A stretch of 44,600 nucleotides of DNA, from assembly GCF_007859915.1 (NCBI RefSeq), contig NZ_SJPM01000025.1:1-44600 (forward strand), in the 5' to 3' direction. The position numbers were made by a program, and so were the translations under genes. The notes under the pieces were generated by a model. That model ran no database searches. It worked only from the letters and a program-made list of their open reading frames with translations, and had not been told where the DNA came from. Shown in pieces: positions 9,767 through 16,689 of the stretch. The stretch comes from Neorhodopirellula pilleata (GTDB lineage Bacteria; Planctomycetota; Planctomycetia; Pirellulales; Pirellulaceae). The number at the start of each line of letters is the position of its first letter. The first letter of the stretch is position 1.

Positions 9767-10894
9767 TTAGTCCGTGACCGCGAATAGCTCGCGTGCCCGC
9801 CGACGCAAATGATAACGTCGATGAGTGCCGTGACTCCGCATGGAGTCGACACTGTCGGGACTACCGGCAACGGTGCAGAACAGCTTGCCGAAGTCGCTAA
9901 CCAACTCACACCAAGACGCTTGATCCAAACCGAGTCGCTGGAGAAGCGGCGGGACACTTGCGGGCGTCTTGCCACGTTTGCCTGGGGCCGCCTGACGGGC
10001 CGTCCAGTCCAATAGTTCCAAGTAGTCCGCCAGCGACATCGCTAAGAATCCCTTGTCGCTGCAACGCTCCGGCGTGTCACTGCCACACGGGCCGATCGGA
10101 TCAAGCAGTTCGTCGATCGAAACAGGCGACAGAAACGAATCGCGACGATGCCGCAATTTCGCAATCGGTTCGGATCGCTCGCCAGTGGCTTCGTCGGGTG
10201 GCGTTTCGTGACGTGTCGCTTCGTCGGGTGGTGTTTCGTGAACTTCTTCACGTTCGGCTTGGATTCGCCGCTGAGCCGAGGTGAAATTGCTGTCTTCGAT
10301 CCGCTCGCACATCGCCGCCCGAATCGGATTGAGATCCACATAAGCCGCACAAGCCAACAAAGACGCCTCATCGGTGAGCCGCGTCGCCTTGTATCGATCC
10401 TGGAAAAAGCGACCGCGTTCTTCGTCCTCACGGTTGGCCCGCATTGCCACACGCTGGCACAGCAACCGCATCCACCAACTCAGATCACTCAAACGACGGC
10501 GAATCTCTTCACGTTTAACCGGACAACCGGCGATGGAGTTGATCTCCGGTTGGGTCGGTTCCATCGGCGACCCGTCCGCCTTGCGATGATTGGGGCACAG
10601 CATCATCCAACGACGGGCGACTTCTTCATCGCTCCACGTCGCAACGACGTCCGGTCGAGACCTAAGAATCAAATGAAAATGATTTGCTAGCAAACTATAG
10701 CAAAGCAGATCGATACCGAAATATGCCGCGAATTGCTGCAAATATTCCTCGATCCAGCGTTTGCGATGGTCGAAGTTCTTCCCAGAGACAGGATCATCGC
10801 CCATGAGAAAACACCGTCTAACGGTACGGCTAAACACGTGTCCGACCGCGACTTCGCCCGGATCAAAAACTTCCGCTCGACTCATCCGTGCCAT
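9767..10894 (-). CDS. HUH (Y1/RAYT-like) transposase, copy 2
   Basis: Single-strand DNA transposase of the Y1/IS200-like superfamily, 375 residues. The HUH metal motif is visible as NHFHLILR. A catalytic tyrosine candidate lies in RGRFFQDRYKATRL, where Tyr follows a Gln/Asp helix as in REP-associated tyrosine transposases. A C-terminal extension of ~180 residues lies beyond the core, including a tandem decapeptide (HETPPDEATR then HETPPDEATG). The ATG at 10894 matches the start position in the other copies; longer in-frame extensions exist. The gene looks intact and differs from copy 3 by only scattered substitutions. This is the class often annotated as DUF1568 in planctomycetes. Confidence 0.88.
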   Translation of the reverse strand: MARMSRAEVFDPGEVAVGHVFSRTVRRCFLMGDDPVSGKNFDHRKRWIEEYLQQFAAYFGIDLLCYSLLANHFHLILRSRPDVVATWSDEEVARRWMMLCPNHRKADGSPMEPTQPEINSIAGCPVKREEIRRRLSDLSWWMRLLCQRVAMRANREDEERGRFFQDRYKATRLTDEASLLACAAYVDLNPIRAAMCERIEDSNFTSAQRRIQAEREEVHETPPDEATRHETPPDEATGERSEPIAKLRHRRDSFLSPVSIDELLDPIGPCGSDTPERCSDKGFLAMSLADYLELLDWTARQAAPGKRGKTPASVPPLLQRLGLDQASWCELVSDFGKLFCTVAGSPDSVDSMRSHGTHRRYHLRRRARELFAVTD

Positions 10895-10909
10895 CACGCA
10901 CCTCAATAG

Positions 10910-11917
10910 TTACCAACTCAGCAAACTCGACCCGGTCATGGTTACCGCTACAGGGTGCCAAGTCAATAGCCTCTGCGGTGCTATGTCCCCATGGTCTTCC
11001 CCCTGTTCAACTCGCAATCGCCACGTGGCGATCCACGCCAGGGGATGAAACCACGCGACGATCAGGCACCAACGAGCGATCGTCTGCCAGAACAAGTCGG
11101 CTCGGCGAATGTGAATCAATTCATGGGCAAGCACCACGTTCAGCCGGTCGGAGGTCCAGTTTCCGAATCCGGCGGGCAACACGACCACGGGTGACGCCCA
11201 ACCCGTGACAAACGGAACGATTTCTTCCGACGAGACCCCGAGTTTGACATGTTTCCGCAGTCCAAGTTTTTTGCTGAGGGCGATGAACTGGTCGCAATGG
11301 CGTCCTTCTTCGATCAACAAGCTGCCGCGAATGAGCTGTCGGACTCGACGAGTCGATCGAAGGAACAACAACGCACCGACAAACATTCCCATTGCCCAAA
11401 CAACGATCAGCGTCGCCTCGATCACGTGCCAATTCGTATCGATCTCAGGCAGAATTGCAGCGGCCTGCTCCGGCGATGCCGACGACGACGCCACTGCCAA
11501 TGAACTCACCGCCGGTGTGGCGGGAGTTGCGTGCATCGGTAACTGATCGGATGCCACTGACTCAATCAGGATTGATATTGGCGGAGGTTGTTCGTCAACG
11601 GCATCAACTCGAGTGTTCAAATCGAACGCATTTACGCGCAGGACGGTTTGTCGCAACGCTTCCGGTGCTGAGTCTCGCGGCGTCTGCCACGCAGTCCACC
11701 TTGGCAATGGAATTGACGGGACAAGCAGCGGCGCGATTAGGACAGCGACCATTGATAAGGCCCAAGTGCGATGCCGTGCTGCCGCAGATGCTCGACACCA
11801 AGTGAGAGCAATCAACCCGGCAAAAGTCCACACAAAGGTCGCCGTCAAAGCCACAATTATCAGAAGTGTCGAAGCGAATTCGCTCAGGTTGGAAGGGAAG
11901 CTCGTTGCAAACAGCAT
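10910..11917 (-). pseudogene. M56 (BlaR1/MecR1-like) membrane metallopeptidase sensor, 3' truncated
   Basis: Front half of a BlaR1-type signal transducer. It has N-terminal membrane helices (residues ~13-35 and ~50-70), a loop, another helix (~155-178), and the zinc-protease motif HELIH followed by RRADLFWQTIARW and WFHPLAW. Homology ends at RLRVEQ near base 10993, where family members continue into a conserved E-x-x-C-D-D segment thought to complete the active site. Here the frame runs into transposon DNA and stops at 10910. The rest of the protease and any sensor domain are missing. Its start overlaps the stop of blaI (TGATG), so the two were one operon. It probably cannot cleave the repressor. 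Confidence 0.85.
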
Positions 11918-12303
11918 CAGCGGTTCTCCCTTCGAGCTTCTTCGATCATTTGATTCATGCGATCGAGGTCTTCGTCGTTCAGCTCGCCGGACACATCCAG
12001 AAGTGTGGCAAGCGCTTCCACAGGTTGCTCAGCAAAGAAGGTCGAAACCAGATTGCGGAATGCGGATTTCCGAGCGGTCTCATGCGGTGTGGCCGGCCTA
12101 AAAAGGTGCCTTTTCCCCTCCTGGCGTTTGCGAAGCACTTTCTTGTCGACCAGCAGAGTCAACATCGTCCGGACGGTGGAATAGGTCGGCGCGTCGGCGA
12201 TTTCCGACCGGACGTCTGCCACGCTGGCTTCTCCCAGCCGATAAACGGCTTCGGCAATCTGCCGTTCTCGCTTGCCAAGATCCTGTAAAGAGGTCTTTCC
12301 CAT
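11917..12303 (-). CDS. BlaI/MecI/CopY-family transcriptional repressor
   Basis: Winged-helix repressor, 128 residues. LGKRERQIAEAVYRLGEASVADVRSEI and YSTVRTMLTLLVDKKVL form the DNA-binding wing typical of BlaI/MecI. The C-terminal helices are a dimerisation region with the site normally cut by the partner M56 protease. The ATG at 12303 was chosen; a GTG at 12318 is in frame and possible. Tandem palindromes lie 32-75 bases upstream of the ATG, which fits autoregulation. The downstream partner M56 gene overlaps its stop codon but is truncated, so the repressor has probably lost its inducer-dependent inactivation. What the pair once sensed cannot be told from the sequence. Confidence 0.88.
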   Translation of the reverse strand: MGKTSLQDLGKRERQIAEAVYRLGEASVADVRSEIADAPTYSTVRTMLTLLVDKKVLRKRQEGKRHLFRPATPHETARKSAFRNLVSTFFAEQPVEALATLLDVSGELNDEDLDRMNQMIEEARRENR

Positions 12304-12334
12304 GCTGTCACCTGCCACCTACTCACGGGGTAAA

Positions 12335-12378
12335 TGTGTTAATGCACTAACACATGTTAATGGGTTAACACATTGTTA
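12335..12378 (-). promoter_or_regulatory. Tandem BlaI-type operators upstream of blaI
   Basis: Two copies of TGTTA-N6-TAACA, at 12337-12352 and 12355-12370, are spaced exactly 18 bp apart. A further half-site TGTTA is at 12374-12378. The first palindrome extends to 7-bp arms (TGTGTTA..TAACACA, 12335-12354). On the minus strand a possible -35 TTGTAA (12381-12376) and an AT-rich -10 overlap the operators, so bound repressor would block transcription. The dyad is unlike the classical TACA/TGTA staphylococcal box but has the same architecture. Confidence 0.75.
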
Positions 12379-12554
12379 CAAGTGTCATTTCGAAAAAGCG
12401 ACGGCTGGTCGAAAATGCTTGTGGTCGCCTTGGGATCGGAAGCGAGCGGCCCGACGAGCTTCTTCTTCCGTTTCGGTACCGAACGATTTACTCGTTCACT
12501 TTGTTGACCACCGATTCAAGCCAACGCGCCGAAAACGATTGCTGGGCTGATCGA

Positions 12555-13055
12555 CTACTCGACCGGCTTGAGCGTACAAATGAACTGCAGTTCGAGACCC
12601 TCGACGGTTGGATGGGGAACGTAAGTAAGCCCCGACAAACCGCGTTCTCCCGCTGGATGGCGTTCTCGAATTGTTTCTATGTCGAATGAGGTCTCGCAAA
12701 TCATTGCGTCCGTTTGAGTGCCCTTGTGCGAGTTGCGAATTTCAAGAACGAATTCACCACCGCGTTTGAAAATCGTTGCCTGGTACATAGGCTTCGCTTT
12801 GGGCAGCTGAACGACCTGTGGGGGCGCGTCTTTGGGCTTCTTGTTGAAGTCGAAATCGATAAAAACATCGGCCTTTTCGCTGGGTGGGATCATCTCCTCC
12901 ATCACTTCCGCTCGCATATCACGATAGAACAAGTGACATTGAACGCGACAGCGATTCGGGTCTGCCGCGGACGCTTTCTCTGTTGAAACCTTTTGGGAGC
13001 AACCGCCAACGACACAAAGAATCGCTGTGATCAGTAGCATGTTGGAGACTTTCAT
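12555..13055 (-). CDS. Small lipoprotein of unknown function
   Basis: 166 residues. MKVSNMLLITAILCVVGGC is a lipoprotein signal with lipobox VGGC (Cys19). The mature part has two more cysteines near the N-terminus (NRCRVQCHLF) and a beta-rich body with FIDFDFN and KPMYQATIFKRGGEFVLEI. No family was recognised. It lies 55 bp downstream of the same-strand secreted protein gene ending at 13111, so the two may be co-transcribed. Confidence 0.72.
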   Translation of the reverse strand: MKVSNMLLITAILCVVGGCSQKVSTEKASAADPNRCRVQCHLFYRDMRAEVMEEMIPPSEKADVFIDFDFNKKPKDAPPQVVQLPKAKPMYQATIFKRGGEFVLEIRNSHKGTQTDAMICETSFDIETIRERHPAGERGLSGLTYVPHPTVEGLELQFICTLKPVE

Positions 13056-13110
13056 TCTTGGTGCTCGTGAATCGGTTGAGTGTCAATGGAGCTGAAACTG
13101 GATCAGCTGT

Positions 13111-14517
13111 TTACTCGGGACGATCGTCGCGGGTTCCGTTTCTTCCAGGGGTATCGCTACCGTGCGTGTGATCCTCGGTCGGGTCAAATCCTTGGCTACT
13201 CTGTGAATGGCCGTGCTCAGGACCACCCTCAAGCTGCTTGGCGTATCTGGCTTCCTCCTTTTTGAATTCCAGCTTGTCTGCAGCGATTCGTTCTTTGAGC
13301 GACTCGGCACTGGTGCCCAACGCTTTCGCTGCGACTAAAAGAGCTGACGGGGAAACGGCGACGCTTTCGGTAATGACCCAGTCGTTGCCGCGTTTTTCGT
13401 AGGAAACAAAGCTTAGTTCCCGGACACTTGACTTTGCGGAGAGCGCAACTTGATCGCCACTCGAAAGACTACCTCGATAGTTATGAACGATCTTGTACTT
13501 CATCGATTCAAGCTTCGTGGCCGTCGTGAATACGACAGAGTGCGCCGAACCGTGGAGTCGAACCAAGGCTAGGCTTTTCGAATTGCGGAAAAAGTCGAAA
13601 TGCTCGTGTTGTTCAGGTTGATTCTTGGCTACCGACCAATCATCGCGTTTTGCCTGATCCTGATCCAACGTTGCGACGATCGCAGTGTTGACGACGGCTT
13701 GATCGGCGGGAGTCCAAGTTTGCAGTGAATTGCCGGCGAGCCCGACCACACAGACAACGTCCTTATCAAACGTAGGCAACGCTCCTTCGGACTGACTGTA
13801 CCCGGCTTCAATGTGTCCAGCTTTGGTCTTTGGACCTTTGATGATTCCATCGAGCAAGATATGCAGGTCGTATTGGTAGATTGGCGGGTCACTTTCAAGG
13901 ACCATCATCTCATGAACGCTGAGCCGCCCGATGACAATTCGATCGCACTGTCCGAAGACTCCATAGTTGGCGTGCTTCCTTGCGGCTTCGAGTTCGTCGC
14001 GGGCGAACGAATCGATCGTCTTCGCCAAATTTAGATCTGCGATGTTGATCTTTGGCTTGTCAGCGGGCTCGCCAGTGTCGGCTGCACTTGTTCCGCTGAA
14101 CGCCGTAAACTCAACACAGGATCCGGTCGTCGGATGGTAGACCTTGTTCTTACCCATGATCCCGTTGTCGGATCCATTCTGTGCGGACGAATGCATGCGG
14201 CGGAACAGGCTTCGACTTGGGTTCCGCGAGTAGATGTCAACGATGCTCATATCGACTCCGTAGCTCACGATGCAATCGATATCGCCAAAACGAACGGTCT
14301 TGCTGCCTTGTTTGTCAATGAAATTGATCGGGACCGTAACGCTGCGAGTCTCCTGTTTGGGAGCCTCCCCTTTGTCGGCATCCAATGGTTGAGGGAAGTA
14401 AGTGAATGCAAATGTCACGGTTCCCGGAGCGGGCACCAAGTCTTCTTGATCGTTGGCCGTCGCGTTGGTCGACAAATGACAAATCGCGAACAATGATAGA
14501 AAACAAGCAGTTCTCAT
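13111..14517 (-). CDS. Secreted protein of unknown function, His-rich C-terminus
   Basis: 468 residues from the ATG at 14517, which is preceded by GGAAAGAG, a good ribosome-binding site, and followed by a signal peptide (RTACFLSLFAICHLSTNATA). The open frame reaches 14604 but that part has no export signal. The body is mixed alpha/beta without a recognisable catalytic motif. The C-terminal ~70 residues are helical and charged, then rich in His and Gly (GPEHGHSQSSQ and DHTHGSD), possibly metal-binding. Transposon copy 3 begins ~112 bp upstream of the start, so the native promoter may be shortened. It precedes the lipoprotein gene on the same strand. Confidence 0.72.
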   Translation of the reverse strand: MRTACFLSLFAICHLSTNATANDQEDLVPAPGTVTFAFTYFPQPLDADKGEAPKQETRSVTVPINFIDKQGSKTVRFGDIDCIVSYGVDMSIVDIYSRNPSRSLFRRMHSSAQNGSDNGIMGKNKVYHPTTGSCVEFTAFSGTSAADTGEPADKPKINIADLNLAKTIDSFARDELEAARKHANYGVFGQCDRIVIGRLSVHEMMVLESDPPIYQYDLHILLDGIIKGPKTKAGHIEAGYSQSEGALPTFDKDVVCVVGLAGNSLQTWTPADQAVVNTAIVATLDQDQAKRDDWSVAKNQPEQHEHFDFFRNSKSLALVRLHGSAHSVVFTTATKLESMKYKIVHNYRGSLSSGDQVALSAKSSVRELSFVSYEKRGNDWVITESVAVSPSALLVAAKALGTSAESLKERIAADKLEFKKEEARYAKQLEGGPEHGHSQSSQGFDPTEDHTHGSDTPGRNGTRDDRPE

Positions 14518-14660
14518 CTCTCTTTCCTCCAACACCCAATTGGTGAGTGTGTGCCTCGGAACAGTTTCCTGCTCTCCAACGTTTTCATTTCGCAAAGTTT
14601 TCAAACGATTGGAAGCAAAAAGCCGAGCTTGGGGACACGACTTTTTGCCATTCTATCCGC

Positions 14661-14682
14661 ATGTAGCTCAACAAAGCTACAT
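14661..14682. repeat. Subterminal hairpin of transposon copy 3
   Basis: ATGTAGCT, loop CAACAA, AGCTACAT. The stem is identical to the hairpin at 9593-9614 in copy 2, while the loop differs at most positions. Confidence 0.7.
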
Positions 14683-14782
14683 CCCTGATTCAACAAAAGT
14701 CGCCTGCACCGAAGCCTCGACGGCTTTGGTTTTGCCTCGCCTGGCGTCGTTTGCGATGAGAAAAGTGCATGCCTCACCCACG

Positions 14783-14801
14783 ATCGGCCCGTTGGGCCGA
14801 T
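14783..14801. repeat. Second hairpin of transposon copy 3
   Basis: ATCGGCC, loop CGTTG, GGCCGAT, just past the transposase stop. It is equivalent to 9715-9733 in copy 2, with one loop base changed. Confidence 0.6.
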
Positions 14802-14834
14802 GAGCTGAAGCAAATAAGAAGCTGATCCCGGACC

Positions 14835-15962
14835 TTAGTCCGTGACCGCGAATAGCTCGCGTGCCCGGCGACGCAAATGATAACGTCGATGAGTCCCGTG
14901 ACTCCGCATGGAGTCGACACTGTCGGGACTACCGGCAACGGTGCAGAACAGCTTGCCGAAGTCGCTAACCAACTCACACCAAGACGCTTGATCCAAACCG
15001 AGTCGCTGGAGAAGCGGCGGGACACTTGCGGGCGTCTTGCCACGTTTGCCTGGGGCCGCCTGACGGGCCGTCCAGTCCAATAGTTCCAAGTAGTCCGCCA
15101 GCGACATCGCTAAGAATCCTTTGTCACTGCAACGCTCCGGCTTGGCACTGCCACACGGGCCGATCGGATCAAGCAGCTCGTCGATCGAAACAGGCGACAG
15201 AAACGAATCGCGACGATGCCGCAATTTCGCGATCGGTTCGGATCGCTCGCCCGTGGCTTCGTCGGGTGGCGTTTCGTTACGTGTCGCTTCGTCGGGTGGC
15301 GTTTCGTGAACTTCTTCATGCTCGGCCTGGATTCGCCGCTGAGCCGAGGTGAAATTGCTGTCTTCGATCCGCTCGCACATCGCCGCCCGAATCGGATTGA
15401 GATCCACATAAGCCGCACAAGCCAACACAGACGCCTCATCGGTGAGCCGAGTCGCCTTGTATCGATCCTGGAAAAAGCGACCGTGTTCTTCGTCCTCGCG
15501 GTTGGCCCGCATTGCCACACGCTGGCACAACAACCGCATCCACCAACTCAGATCACTCAAACGACGGCGAATCTCTTCACGCTTAATCGGACAACCGGCG
15601 ATGGAGTTGATTTCCGGCTGGGTCGGTTCCATCGGCGACCCGTCCGCCTTGCGATGGCTGGGGCACAGCATCATCCAACGACGGGCAACTTCTTCATCGC
15701 TCCAAGTCGCAACGACGTCCGGTCGAGACCTAAGAATCAAATGGAAATGATTTGAAAGCAAACTATAGCAAAGCAGATCGATTCCGAAATACGCCGCGAA
15801 TTGCTGCAAATATTCCTCGATCCAGCGTTTGCGATGGTCGAAGTTCTTCCCAGAGACAGGATCATCGCCCATGAGAAAGCACCGTCTGACGGTACGGCTA
15901 AACACGTGTCCGACCGCGACTTCGCCCGGATCAAAAACTTCCGCTCGACTCATCCGTGCCAT
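14835..15962 (-). CDS. HUH (Y1/RAYT-like) transposase, copy 3
   Basis: 375 residues, near-identical to the product of 9767-10894 (NHFHLILR metal motif, FFQDRYKATRL tyrosine region). Differences include ANHFH to SNHFH, PNHRK to PSHRK, EERGR to EEHGR and SDTPE to SAKPE. The tandem decapeptide reads HETPPDEATR then NETPPDEATG here. The ATG at 15962 aligns with copy 2; a GTG one codon upstream is also possible. The frame is intact, so the protein could be active. Confidence 0.88.
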   Translation of the reverse strand: MARMSRAEVFDPGEVAVGHVFSRTVRRCFLMGDDPVSGKNFDHRKRWIEEYLQQFAAYFGIDLLCYSLLSNHFHLILRSRPDVVATWSDEEVARRWMMLCPSHRKADGSPMEPTQPEINSIAGCPIKREEIRRRLSDLSWWMRLLCQRVAMRANREDEEHGRFFQDRYKATRLTDEASVLACAAYVDLNPIRAAMCERIEDSNFTSAQRRIQAEHEEVHETPPDEATRNETPPDEATGERSEPIAKLRHRRDSFLSPVSIDELLDPIGPCGSAKPERCSDKGFLAMSLADYLELLDWTARQAAPGKRGKTPASVPPLLQRLGLDQASWCELVSDFGKLFCTVAGSPDSVDSMRSHGTHRRYHLRRRARELFAVTD

Positions 15963-16034
15963 CACGCACCTCAGTGGTTACCAACTCAGCAAACTCGACC
16001 CCGTCATGATTACCGCTACAGGGTGCCAAGTCAA

Positions 16035-16099
16035 TAGCCTCTGCGGTGCTATGTCCCCAAGATCTACTATAGCCTCTGCGATGCTATGTCCCCAAGATC
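16035..16099. repeat. Duplicated right end of the transposon
   Basis: The ~29-bp end segment running from AGCCTCTGCG through GCTATGTCCCCAAGATC occurs twice in direct orientation, at about 16036-16064 and 16071-16099. The spacer is ACTAT, and one base differs (GCGG versus GCGA). In the second copy the change restores a base pair in the ATAGC..GCTAT hairpin. The inner copy ends the complete element; the outer one looks like the remnant of an earlier element at the same site. Confidence 0.75.
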
Positions 16100-16689
16100 A
16101 TGCTTCTCAAGCCGCCGTTCGCACGGCTCAAGGCATCGAGGTCGTCAATGTCCGACAAGAACTCGGACCGTCCGCCGTTCCGCCATGGATGACCTTGGTA
16201 ACGTGCATGTTTTTGCACGGCGGATGGATGCACTTCTTGGGGAACATGTGGTTTTTGTATATCTTCGGCGACAACGTCGAAGACCGCCTCGGCCACTTCG
16301 GTTATGTCTTGCTGTATTTAGGGACGGGGGTGATGGCGGGTTTAGCGCATTACATCAGCCAAACCGACAGCCCGGTACCAACGCTCGGGGCCAGCGGCGC
16401 GATCGCCGGCGTGATGGGAGCCTACGCGTTCTTGTATCCGCATGCTCGGGTGTTGGCGGTTCTGCCCTTGTTCGTCATCTTCACCACGTTCGTCGTTCCG
16501 GCTCCCGTGTTCTTGGGACTGTGGTTCGCGATTCAAGTATTCAGTGGAATCGGTTCGCTCGGTGCGGGAGTAGGTGGCGGTGTGGCTTGGTGGGCACACG
16601 CCGGTGGCTTCGCCGCCGGCATCATTGCGGCCGTGATCATCGGACGATTGCCGATGGGACACGGCCCGGTAACGGCGAGGCGGTTTTAG
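16084..16689 (+). pseudogene. Rhomboid-family intramembrane serine protease, 5' truncated
   Basis: C-terminal two-thirds of a bacterial rhomboid. Seen are LHGGWMHFLGNMWFLYIFGDNVED (the helix-2 segment), the nucleophile motif GASGAIAG with its Ser at 16393-16395, and the catalytic His in WWAHAGGFAAG at 16597-16599. The usual N-terminal cytoplasmic segment and first membrane helix (about 70-100 residues) are absent. Upstream of about 16099 the frame is transposon end. An ATG at 16084 inside the transposon remnant is in frame and could start a shortened protein. The 3' end overlaps the convergent transglutaminase gene by 53 bp. Catalytic Ser and His are both kept, so a residual product is conceivable but topologically altered. 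Confidence 0.82.

Larger units (their letters stand above)
9560..10992 (-). mobile_element. HUH (Y1/RAYT-like) transposon, copy 2, complete
   Basis: A 1433-bp element bounded by CTTGGGGACA on the left and TGTCCCCAtg on the right, a short inverted match also seen in copy 3. It has one minus-strand transposase. Both subterminal regions can fold: ATGTAGCT/AGCTACAT at 9593-9614 and ATCGGCC/GGCCGAT at 9715-9733 on the left, and an imperfect ATAGC..GCTAT at the right. Hairpin-bearing ends without long inverted repeats are the pattern of IS200/IS605 and RAYT elements. The left flank is sulfatase and the right flank is an unrelated M56 gene; no target duplication is apparent. Confidence 0.85.
14629..16061 (-). 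mobile_element. HUH (Y1/RAYT-like) transposon, copy 3, complete
   Basis: Same 1433-bp length and orientation as copy 2, with CTTGGGGACA at the left and TGTCCCCAAG at the right. Both copies share the five bases CGAGC immediately before TTGGGGACA, which could be part of the element or its insertion-target sequence. The left flank is the upstream region of a secreted-protein gene. The right flank is a second, partial copy of the right end, and then a rhomboid gene that has lost its start. Scattered single-base differences from copy 2 show that the copies are not brand new. Confidence 0.85.

Noticed and set aside
10148..10690. Plus-strand open frames inside both transposases (also 15216-15755)
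   Set aside because: They recur in both copies only because the DNA is duplicated. They are antisense to the HUH transposase and lack any motif.
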